A stretch of DNA of 10,875 nt from an uncultured Collinsella sp. (lineage in GTDB: Bacteria > Actinomycetota > Coriobacteriia > Coriobacteriales > Coriobacteriaceae): assembly GCA_902494945.1 (NCBI GenBank), contig CABUVF010000065.1, positions 1 through 10,875 on the forward strand. The letters run 5' to 3'. The notes under the pieces were generated by a model that worked only from the letters and a program-made list of their open reading frames with translations, was not told the DNA's origin and made no database searches. A program made the translations under genes and the position numbers. Numbering within the stretch: the first letter of the stretch is position 1; every line of letters starts with the position of its first letter. This document shows positions 1-5,427 of the stretch, piece by piece.

Positions 1-60
1 GGCGGGCGAAGCCGGTGCGGATCCGCGCAGCGGATGCGCGGAATCCTATACGCCGCACCA
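1..60 (+). repeat. tRNA-linked structured element with a tRNA 3'-tail copy (left part outside the window)
   Basis: The first 43 bases carry GGGCGAA, GCCGG and a hairpin at 17-39 (10-position stem with one G-G mismatch, loop GCA). Then come GGA and ATCCTAT at 44-50, ACGCCGC at 50-56, A and CCA. The last part reads as the 3' half of a T-stem, the 3' acceptor strand, discriminator A and CCA of a tRNA, but no matching 5' half or anticodon arm is present. The same order of parts occurs at 2968-3038 in front of a copy of the tRNA-Ser tail. I infer that a full tRNA with acceptor 5' strand GCGGCGT lies just upstream, outside the window, and that this is a duplicated tail. Confidence 0.55.
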
Positions 61-70
61 TTTGAGCTTA

Positions 71-99
71 AAGCCTCCGGCAACGGGGGCTTTTCTTTT
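71..99 (+). terminator. Rho-independent terminator after the tRNA-tail copy
   Basis: A 9-bp stem at 71-79 and 84-92 (one G-T pair) has a GCAA tetraloop and runs into TTTTCTTTT at 91-99. It lies 11 nt after the CCA of the tail at 60, as expected for a tRNA transcript. It parallels the terminators after the tRNA-Ser gene and its tail copy. Confidence 0.85.
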
Positions 100-223
100 G
101 CGCCAGCTTGAGCGCTTTCGTCCAAAGGGACGATTTCCTGTCGACTCGTGTAAGATTCCGAGTAGGCGTCGCGGCTCATCCGCGGCCACTCCTTCTCTCA
201 ACGACCGATCAGGGTGATACTTC

Positions 224-2665
224 GTGGCAGAGCGTCCGACATACAAGCTCAGGTTTCTCGATCCCAAGAAGCGCTTTCCGGCGATGCCCGAGCAGCCTGC
301 GGGACGCTCATATGGCGTGGTCTGGAAACTCTTTGGCGAGGATCAGCATGAATCTTGTTATGTCGTCGAATTCGTTGGCAAAAGCCATGTGTCGCTTTTG
401 GGCTACGTAAGCGTTTCGGGTGAGGTGTACAAGGTGGACCGCCCCGTCAGCGAGGCTCCGCTGCCCAACGATCCCGACATGGAACTGGTCCTTGACGAGT
501 CGGACTCCGGTATTGGTGAGATTGTGGTTCGGGGAGCCAACGGCACAATGCGCGCGTGCGCGCGAGCCGTCGGCTCTCCCGAAGGTCCCATGCGCGAACA
601 GTCCGATCACGAGACATGGAATTCGGCCCGCTCCCTTCCTTACGGCGAGTTCATGGCATCGATGTTCCTGCGCTACGTGATATTCGCTGACTCCGAAAAT
701 ACCATTGCGAGCACGGCGGACGCCGACGGACTCGACGAGGGTATGCAAAACGTTGTCGACAAGATCAAGCTCGTAAAGTTGCCCGAGCCGGTCGAAGTGT
801 TTTTGGGCTTTAACACGGCACCGCTCCCCGATGCTATCGAGACGCTGCTTTACCGCGTTGACCATGCCGAGAATCCGAGCGGTATCGAGCGTTATGCCGC
901 CGCCCTTATGAGTGAAATTGACTTGCCCCGCCTGCGCACCATCGCCGCCAAGTCCGAGATGAGCCTGGCTCGCATTGATCGCTCAAAGCTTTTCTATCTC
1001 AATTTTGATCGTAGTCTGCTGGACCAGGACGAGATTGACACGCTGCTCGCCATCGAGTGCCGTCTCAACCGCCTCTCCGGCATCCTTGAGCGCATCGGGG
1101 CTGGATTGGTCCCCGCGGCCTCGTCGCCGAGCCTTGAGGGCTGCGCGCTCTTTGATGCGTGGCATATCGCTAAGACGACCAACGATGTTCCTCGACTGCT
1201 CGATACGGCCTCGAGCGATAACCCGTGGGGCAAACCGGGTACGGTGGCTTGTCAGCCGGGCGGTGAGTGGGATGTGCGTACCCGCTTCGCGCGTATTGTC
1301 GAGGCGCTTAACGTGGTCACAAGGCTCGACTATACCTATCGGGCAAACGTTGCCGAGGGGATCATGCTCGTTCGGTTTGGGCAGTCTGTCGTTGATGCCA
1401 TGCCGCAACGTGAATACGACGCTCAAGATGACGCCTGGCGCGAGTTGGACGAGGACGCGCGTGCGATCTGGGCCGCGGAGCACGATGCGCGCGTGGCGCT
1501 CACGCTTGCAGCAGCGTGTTTTGCCGCGGGCACCTGCATCACGCGCTGCTATGTGCAGATTGCTGCTCCCGACAGTGAGCAGGGCGAGCGCGTTGTCGCA
1601 ACGTATTTCTTTGGGCGCGCGGCCTATCTGGCCGATTGCGTGCCTGTCGCCAAGGATCTTGAGAGCATGGACATGGACGATATGCCGTGCAAGCGTGTAC
1701 TTGAGGCGTATGAGTCAACCGCTCCGGAGACGATTGAGCCTGCGGAGGTTCATGCTCGTCCGCGTGATGACCATCGCACGCTGCCGCCGGCGCTGCGCGA
1801 TCTGCTGCTTGCCGATACGGCTGACGAGTTGGAGGTCATGGAAGAGGACGACGACCCATACGTGGCCCGTGTTGTTGAATTGCGCGAGCAGGCAAAAGTC
1901 GACCGTACAGGTGCTTTTGAAGGCTTTTCCCGTCTTGTTGAGGAGTTGGAGGCTAAGTGCGCCGTCGCCGAGCTTTTGGCGACAGGTCCGGTTCAAACGC
2001 AGTTTTGCGATAACCAGCTGGTGCGCATGGTGCTACCGGTGTTGGAAGAAGACCGCTCTGTGCGAATCCTTCGTGCGCCCGATGCGCTGTACTTTGCCCA
2101 GCACGAGATCTGCAGCTTTTACGCCGAGCAAGAGGACTTTGAACGAGCACTGCCCGAGGTGCGCCATCTTTACGATCTGGCGCGCTCGTCCATGCAGTCG
2201 CACTTTGCGCTCATCAACGTGCTTGCGCGTCTGGAGCGCTTTGACGAGATTATCGAGGTGGCGCGCCACGGCCTACGTATTGCCAGCGATCGTTCTGCAA
2301 TCGGCTACCTGTTCTATCGCTTGGCGTTTGCCTATTGGAATTGCGATCAGCTCGACCTGGCGCTGGCTTGTTACCGTCTGGTGCCGCGCGGCGAGGAGTC
2401 GGGCAGCAGCGCGCTGGAAGAAATGCAGGGCCTTATGAACGAGATGGGCGTCAGCGAGCCTCCGACGTTCGAGGAAGCGGTCGAGACCATCCACAAGGCT
2501 GGACTAGAGCTGCCGCCAGTGTCCGCCGTGACGAATCAGCTGGCAGATGCCGCTGTGCAACTGGTCGACAACGGTTTCTTTTTCCTGGCGCGCGGTTGTA
2601 TCTTCCAAATGTGGCGCACCATGGGCAACGACGAGCTCGGCTCCCTCAACCGCTCGCTGGGGTAG
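224..2665 (+). CDS. Hypothetical 813-residue soluble protein with TPR-like C-terminal helices
   Basis: I do not recognise the family. The GTG start at 224 is chosen because AGGGTGA (211-217) lies at good spacing. The protein has no signal peptide and no hydrophobic segment long enough to span a membrane, so it is probably cytoplasmic. The N-terminal ~150 residues look beta-rich (VVEFVGKSHVSLLGYVSVSG). The middle is helical. An acidic linker (ELEVMEEDDDPY) follows around residue 540. Residues about 619-735 form paired amphipathic helices in TPR style, for example YFAQHEICSFYAEQEDFERAL and LAFAYWNCDQLDLALACYRLV. Such repeats usually mediate protein contacts. It appears to be a single-gene unit between the terminator at 71-99 and the tRNA promoter. 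The coding call is firm from length and codon bias; the function is unknown. Confidence 0.9.
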   Translation: MAERPTYKLRFLDPKKRFPAMPEQPAGRSYGVVWKLFGEDQHESCYVVEFVGKSHVSLLGYVSVSGEVYKVDRPVSEAPLPNDPDMELVLDESDSGIGEIVVRGANGTMRACARAVGSPEGPMREQSDHETWNSARSLPYGEFMASMFLRYVIFADSENTIASTADADGLDEGMQNVVDKIKLVKLPEPVEVFLGFNTAPLPDAIETLLYRVDHAENPSGIERYAAALMSEIDLPRLRTIAAKSEMSLARIDRSKLFYLNFDRSLLDQDEIDTLLAIECRLNRLSGILERIGAGLVPAASSPSLEGCALFDAWHIAKTTNDVPRLLDTASSDNPWGKPGTVACQPGGEWDVRTRFARIVEALNVVTRLDYTYRANVAEGIMLVRFGQSVVDAMPQREYDAQDDAWRELDEDARAIWAAEHDARVALTLAAACFAAGTCITRCYVQIAAPDSEQGERVVATYFFGRAAYLADCVPVAKDLESMDMDDMPCKRVLEAYESTAPETIEPAEVHARPRDDHRTLPPALRDLLLADTADELEVMEEDDDPYVARVVELREQAKVDRTGAFEGFSRLVEELEAKCAVAELLATGPVQTQFCDNQLVRMVLPVLEEDRSVRILRAPDALYFAQHEICSFYAEQEDFERALPEVRHLYDLARSSMQSHFALINVLARLERFDEIIEVARHGLRIASDRSAIGYLFYRLAFAYWNCDQLDLALACYRLVPRGEESGSSALEEMQGLMNEMGVSEPPTFEEAVETIHKAGLELPPVSAVTNQLADAAVQLVDNGFFFLARGCIFQMWRTMGNDELGSLNRSLG

Positions 2666-2714
2666 GCGATGCTTTCAAGAAGGAAAGGCTGCTAGGCAAT
2701 TAGAAAATTTCCTC

Positions 2715-2743
2715 TTGCTCATCCTTGGCTGTTTGGTTACTAT
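2715..2743 (+). promoter_or_regulatory. Promoter of the tRNA-Ser gene
   Basis: TTGCTC at 2715-2720 and TACTAT at 2738-2743 are separated by exactly 17 nt. Transcription would begin near 2750, a few bases before the mature tRNA 5' end at 2758. The gene therefore does not depend on read-through from the upstream protein gene. Confidence 0.6.
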
Positions 2744-2757
2744 AGAACGGCTGTTAC

Positions 2758-2848
2758 GGAGAGCTGACCGAGAGGCCGAAGGTGCTCGCCTGCTAAGCGA
2801 GTATGCCCCAAAAGGGCATCTGGGGTTCGAATCCCCAGCTCTCCGCCA
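2758..2848 (+). tRNA. tRNA-Ser, anticodon GCT
   Basis: A 91-nt class II tRNA reading AGC/AGU serine codons. The acceptor stem GGAGAGC (2758-2764) pairs with GCTCTCC (2838-2844), followed by discriminator G and an encoded CCA (2846-2848). The anticodon stem CTCGC/GCGAG encloses the loop CTGCTAA, giving anticodon GCT. A long variable arm (ATGCCCC, AAAA, GGGCAT), typical of tRNA-Ser, precedes the T-arm TGGGG-TTCGAAT-CCCCA. Its T-arm and 3' end are partly duplicated downstream, in direct and inverted orientation. Confidence 0.97.
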
Positions 2849-2919
2849 GTATGACTTGAAAGAAGGGTCCCATTTGGGGCCCTTTTTTGTGCGGAGAAAG
2901 GAGGCTGGGGATTCGAACC
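2831..2919 (+). repeat. Copy 1 of an 89-bp direct repeat (tRNA-Ser 3' end, terminator, inverted T-arm)
   Basis: This segment recurs at 3021-3109 with an ungapped 190-bp offset; counted by eye, 77 of 89 positions agree. It begins inside the T-loop of the tRNA-Ser gene (after TTCGA) and includes the rest of the T-stem, the acceptor strand, CCA and the terminator. It ends in an inverted T-arm. The tRNA part (first 20 bases), the terminator stem and the inverted T-arm are nearly perfect; the differences lie in the linkers. That pattern suggests those parts are under selection or were copied recently. Confidence 0.85.
2865..2888 (+). terminator. Rho-independent terminator of tRNA-Ser
   Basis: GGGTCCC (2865-2871) pairs with GGGGCCC (2876-2882) around an ATTT loop, with one T-G pair, followed by six T residues (2883-2888). 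It lies 16 nt after the tRNA CCA. Confidence 0.9.
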
Positions 2920-2920
2920 C
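2904..2920 (-). repeat. Inverted copy of the tRNA-Ser T-arm (first)
   Basis: Read on the minus strand, these 17 bases match tRNA-Ser 2823-2839 exactly (GGGTTCGAATCCCCAGC). The loop TTCGAAT is in the canonical T-loop orientation only on the minus strand. No tRNA body is attached, so this is not a tRNA gene. Confidence 0.75.
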
Positions 2921-3020
2921 GAGAGGGCACGGGCGTTAAGCAAACGCGAAAGCGTTTGTAGCCCGTGGGCGAAAAGCCGCCAGGCTTTGAAGCCGGAGGG
3001 CATGCGCAGCATGCCCGGAC
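2920..3020 (+). other. Structured non-coding segment of nested hairpins between the two repeat copies
   Basis: This 101-bp segment separates the direct repeats and contains several perfect or near-perfect hairpins. The largest is at 2928-2967: outer 7-bp stem CACGGGC/GCCCGTG, an asymmetric internal loop (GTTAAG against TA), and inner 7-bp stem CAAACGC/GCGTTTG capped by a GAAA tetraloop. Next come a short GGC-GCC hairpin at 2968-2978, a GGCTT/AAGCC hairpin at 2983-2994, and an 8-bp stem GGGCATGC/GCATGCCC with loop GCA at 2998-3016. The last hairpin and its flanks (GCCGG before, GGA after) correspond to positions 11-43 at the window start. No convincing reading frame is present. It could act as folded RNA, or as single-stranded or cruciform DNA recognised by a recombinase; I cannot tell which. 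Confidence 0.6.
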
Positions 3021-3054
3021 ATCCCCAGCTCTCCGCCAGTACGAATTTGAAGAA

Positions 3055-3077
3055 GGGTCCCATTTGGGGCCCTTTTT
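3055..3077 (+). terminator. Second copy of the tRNA-type terminator
   Basis: The stem-loop is identical to the one at 2865-2882 (GGGTCCC, ATTT, GGGGCCC), here followed by five T residues. It would stop transcripts that read through the first terminator and the structured segment. Confidence 0.8.
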
Positions 3078-3093
3078 ATTATCAAGAATGGCG

Positions 3094-3109
3094 GCTGGGG
3101 ATTCGAACC
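3094..3109 (-). repeat. Inverted copy of the tRNA-Ser T-arm (second)
   Basis: Minus-strand reading gives GGTTCGAATCCCCAGC, 16 of 16 identical to tRNA-Ser 2824-2839. It directly abuts the terminator of the convergent carboxypeptidase gene. Confidence 0.75.
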
Positions 3110-3111
3110 TC

Positions 3112-3144
3112 AAAAAAGGAGGCATCCTTTCGGACGCCTCCTTT
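3112..3144 (-). terminator. Rho-independent terminator of the D,D-carboxypeptidase gene
   Basis: A 9-bp stem (3115-3123 with 3136-3144) extends by three more pairs beyond one mismatch to a TTTC loop. On the minus strand the hairpin runs into TTTTTT (complement of 3112-3117). It begins 25 nt after the stop codon of the minus-strand gene. Confidence 0.85.
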
Positions 3145-3168
3145 CAGCGGACTTATTATTCTTGCGCA

Positions 3169-4509
3169 CTACACCTCGGGCGCCTTGGCGACGGTCTCGC
3201 TTTCTGCCGTGAGCGGGCGGTTGTCGATGCGGCGGCCCAAGCGATCGAGCTTCACGAGTAGCCACTCAATGGGATTCGGCCCTGCGCCTTCCTCGTCGGC
3301 AACCAGGTCCATGACGGCGATCTTGGTGCCGTCCTGCTTGAGCGTGACGCTGCCCACCTTGTCGCCCACATGCACCGTGCCCGAAAGATCGTCGTAGCTA
3401 ACCTTTTCGGTCACCTCGCCGGCAAGGGAAAACACGGTCGCTTGCGCCGTAGGATCGGCGAGTGTGGCGTCGATCGTCTTATCCGTCCAGTCGGTTTGGC
3501 CAATGCGCGCCATAAGCGGGTTGCCGTTGGCGGTCTTTTCCTGCGTGTTGGCGATTGTGACCGTCACCTTGTGGCCGTAGTACCAGTTGGCAAGGCTGGC
3601 GGTATCGGTAAAGCGCTGGTCGGTGGTGGTGGAGTTCAAAATAACAGTGTAGATCTCGTCGCCGTCGCGGTTGTAGGCGCTCGTAAAGCAGTAGCCCGCG
3701 TCGTCGGTGGTGCCGGTCTTGCCGCCAATGTTTCCGTCCTGACCGAGCAAAACGTTGTGCGTGTCCATGGAATGCGAATGGTCGGTGCCGTCGGCGCCCG
3801 TGACCTCGATCCAGGAATCCTCGCTCGCTACGACCTCGCGGATCGTGTCGTTTTTCATGGCCTCCTGCATCATCAGCGCTACGTCGTGTGCGGTTGAGTG
3901 CATATCGCCAGCCCACTCATCAAAGTCCAGACCATGCGGGTTTTCAAAAAGCGTACCGGTGCAGCCGAGCTTCTTAGCGCGCTCGTTCATGACCTTCACA
4001 AATGTGGCCTCGGCGTCTTTGGTCTTAGGGTCGATCTTCTTGCCCACATATTCGGCGAGCACGACGGCGGCGTCGTTGCCCGAGGGAATCATCAGGCCGC
4101 GCAGTGCCTGCTCCACGGTAAGCTCGTCACCTTCGAGCAAGCCGGCTGTTGAATTGCCCACGGTGGCTGCGGCGTCGCTCACCGTGACCTTCTCGTCCAT
4201 CTTGCAATTCTCGACGGTTAGGATTGCGGTCATGACCTTGGTGATCGAGGCGATTTTAACCTGCTCATCGGCGCCGCGCCCATAGTAGACGGTGCCGTCT
4301 TTGCCCATGACGAGCGCATTGGTCGCATCGATATCGGGCAGATTTTCGGCCGTGATGCCGCGCGCATCGGCGGTTTTGCCGCAAACATTGTCGGTCGTGA
4401 GTACTTGGGCGCCGGCGACGGTGGGCACGCCAGCGGCAAGGGCGATAGCGCAGACAAAGCCGGCGGCAAGCTGAGCTGAGCGCTTTGCAAAAGAGGTGAG
4501 GGACTTCAC
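3169..4509 (-). CDS. Serine-type D-Ala-D-Ala carboxypeptidase (low-molecular-mass PBP, peptidase S11 family)
   Basis: It removes the terminal D-Ala from peptidoglycan pentapeptides outside the membrane and so limits cross-linking. All three active-site motifs of the family are present, numbered from the chosen start: SITK at 88-91 (nucleophile Ser88, Lys91), SGN at 143-145 and KTG at 264-266. The GTG start at 4509 is preferred because it gives a clean signal peptide (basic VKSLTSFAKR, then a hydrophobic core, cleavage after AGA near residue 34) and sits downstream of a TATACT box. The frame stays open to an ATG at 4578 and a TTG at 4620, with no good ribosome binding site at either. After the catalytic domain comes a beta-rich C-terminal domain, then PIEWLLVKLDRLGRRI, possibly an amphipathic helix that anchors it to the membrane as in PBP5. 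It is divergent from the VanRS-like pair, which suggests shared control. Length (446 aa) is normal for the family. Confidence 0.93.
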   Translation of the reverse strand: MKSLTSFAKRSAQLAAGFVCAIALAAGVPTVAGAQVLTTDNVCGKTADARGITAENLPDIDATNALVMGKDGTVYYGRGADEQVKIASITKVMTAILTVENCKMDEKVTVSDAAATVGNSTAGLLEGDELTVEQALRGLMIPSGNDAAVVLAEYVGKKIDPKTKDAEATFVKVMNERAKKLGCTGTLFENPHGLDFDEWAGDMHSTAHDVALMMQEAMKNDTIREVVASEDSWIEVTGADGTDHSHSMDTHNVLLGQDGNIGGKTGTTDDAGYCFTSAYNRDGDEIYTVILNSTTTDQRFTDTASLANWYYGHKVTVTIANTQEKTANGNPLMARIGQTDWTDKTIDATLADPTAQATVFSLAGEVTEKVSYDDLSGTVHVGDKVGSVTLKQDGTKIAVMDLVADEEGAGPNPIEWLLVKLDRLGRRIDNRPLTAESETVAKAPEV

Positions 4510-4548
4510 AGATTTCGCTTTCGACGGGATGGTCTCTTCTGGAACTAG

Positions 4549-4554
4549 AGTATA
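4549..4554 (-). promoter_or_regulatory. Candidate -10 box of the carboxypeptidase gene
   Basis: The minus strand reads TATACT here, about 40 nt before the GTG at 4509. The best -35 match at 17-nt spacing (TGGTCG, plus positions 4572-4577) is weak. If real, the promoter excludes the upstream TTG and ATG starts of the open frame. Confidence 0.4.
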
Positions 4555-4620
4555 TCGTTTGCCGGTGTCGGCGACCATCGCGTGCGTGCGTGGCCCACAT
4601 CCGCGCCCGAACGGGCACAA

Positions 4621-4647
4621 GGGTGCTTAAGGCCGACTTAATCACCC
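4621..4647. promoter_or_regulatory. 27-bp interrupted palindrome in the divergent intergenic region (candidate operator)
   Basis: The left arm GGGTGCTTAA (4621-4630) and right arm TTAATCACCC (4638-4647) are inverted repeats agreeing at 9 of 10 positions, around a 7-bp spacer. CTTAA also recurs directly with an 11-bp period (4626 and 4637), about one helical turn, a spacing common for OmpR-family regulators. It ends 33 bp before the CATAAT box of the response regulator gene, so a bound activator would sit next to the -35 region. Binding by that regulator is an inference. Confidence 0.5.
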
Positions 4648-4680
4648 ACGCTTGTTGTGTGTGGCATGCGCCCCCTCGGG

Positions 4681-4686
4681 CATAAT
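4681..4686 (+). promoter_or_regulatory. Candidate -10 box of the VanRS-like operon
   Basis: CATAAT lies 20 nt before the ATG, with the ribosome binding site GAGAGGAG between them, giving a very short leader. No good -35 is found at 16-18 nt spacing, which would fit an activator-dependent promoter. Confidence 0.4.
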
Positions 4687-4706
4687 GGAGCGCGAGAGGA
4701 GCACGC

Positions 4707-5402
4707 ATGAACGAGCGCATTTTGGTAGTTGATGACGAAAAGGCCATCGCCGACTTGGTTGGTATCTACCTTACAAAAGAAGGCTTTGACGTACAGGTCG
4801 CCTATAGCGGGGCCGATGCTGCCAAGGCAATCTTGGAGCAGGAGTTCGATCTTGCGCTGCTGGATGTCATGCTGCCCGATATCGATGGGCTTGAGTTGCT
4901 GCGTACGATCCGTTCCAGCCATACCTATCCCGTGATCATGCTGACGGCGCGCGATGCCCAGCAAGACAAGATCGAGGGCCTTTCGCTTGGCGCGGACGAT
5001 TACGTGGTTAAGCCGTTCCGTCCGCTTGAGCTCATCGCGCGCGTGCATGCTCAGCTTCGCCGCTACACCAGCTACGGTAGCCGCGCGCAGGTGGCCGAGT
5101 CGCCGATCATCCAGCTCGACGGCCTGGAGATCAACCGCGATGCTCGTTCCGTAATGGTGGACGGTGCGCCGGTGCGCCTCACGCCCATCGAGTATTCCAT
5201 CTTGCTGTATCTGGTCGAGCATCGCGGCAGTGTGGTGGCCGTGGAGGATCTGTTCCGCGCGGTGTGGAACGAGGATTTTATGCCCGGCTCCAACAATACG
5301 GTGATGGTGCACATTCGCCACCTGCGCGAAAAGATCGGTGACGACGCTCAAAAGCCGCGCTTTATCAAAAACGTCTGGGGCGTCGGCTACATAATCGAAT
5401 AA
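4707..5402 (+). CDS. VanR-like response regulator (OmpR/PhoB family)
   Basis: DNA-binding response regulator, 231 residues. The receiver domain (about 1-120) has acidic residues Asp9/Asp10, phosphoacceptor Asp53 in LLDVMLPD, Thr80 and Lys102 in DDYVVKPFRPLELIARV. The C-terminal winged-helix domain (about 130-231) ends in the recognition region SNNTVMVHIRHLREKIGD and WGVGYIIE. From memory, the KPFRPLELIARV, HIRHLREK and VWGVGY stretches are close to enterococcal VanR. The ATG at 4707 follows GAGAGGAG at good spacing. The kinase gene starts 25 nt after its stop, so the two form an operon. Likely targets are its own promoter and the divergent carboxypeptidase gene, through the palindrome at 4621-4647 (inference). 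No vanHAX genes are nearby, so a resistance role is not supported. Confidence 0.93.
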   Translation: MNERILVVDDEKAIADLVGIYLTKEGFDVQVAYSGADAAKAILEQEFDLALLDVMLPDIDGLELLRTIRSSHTYPVIMLTARDAQQDKIEGLSLGADDYVVKPFRPLELIARVHAQLRRYTSYGSRAQVAESPIIQLDGLEINRDARSVMVDGAPVRLTPIEYSILLYLVEHRGSVVAVEDLFRAVWNEDFMPGSNNTVMVHIRHLREKIGDDAQKPRFIKNVWGVGYIIE

Positions 5403-5427
5403 CGCCTTTGATGGTGGGGAAGTGGAT

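Larger units (their letters stand above)
3021..3109 (+). repeat. Copy 2 of the 89-bp direct repeat, with a truncated tRNA-Ser 3' tail
   Basis: It matches 2831-2919 at a constant 190-bp offset. It carries the tRNA-Ser 3' tail from the T-loop to CCA (3021-3038) without the rest of the tRNA, then its own terminator and an inverted T-arm. The junction CGGAC|ATCC replaces TTCGA|ATCC of the real gene. A tRNA 3'-end repeat some 200 bp from the true end is the layout left by site-specific integration at a tRNA, but no integrase gene lies between the copies. Confidence 0.85.

Noticed and set aside
1..60. A complete tRNA at the window start, because the bases end in CCA and are followed by a terminator.
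   Set aside because: Only about 60 bases are present. GCGGGCG does not pair properly with ACGCCGC, and there is no anticodon arm or canonical T-loop, so only a 3' tail is supported.
975..2438. Second long plus-strand frame (487 codons) inside the 813-residue gene.
   Set aside because: Its product is extremely rich in Arg, Ser, Trp and Cys, typical of an out-of-frame reading, and it has no ribosome binding site.
2681..2713. A terminator after the 813-residue gene (AGGAAA pairing with TTTCCT).
   Set aside because: The 6-bp AT-rich stem has a loop of about 21 nt, no T tract, and overlaps the tRNA promoter.
2957..2970. REP-like element (GTAG followed by a short GC palindrome).
   Set aside because: GTAG here is part of the larger hairpin at 2928-2967, only one occurrence was seen, and no RAYT transposase is present.
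2793..3125. Open minus-strand frames of about 110 codons across the tRNA repeat region.
   Set aside because: They translate the tRNA, terminators and hairpins; the repeated peptide is explained by the 190-bp DNA duplication.
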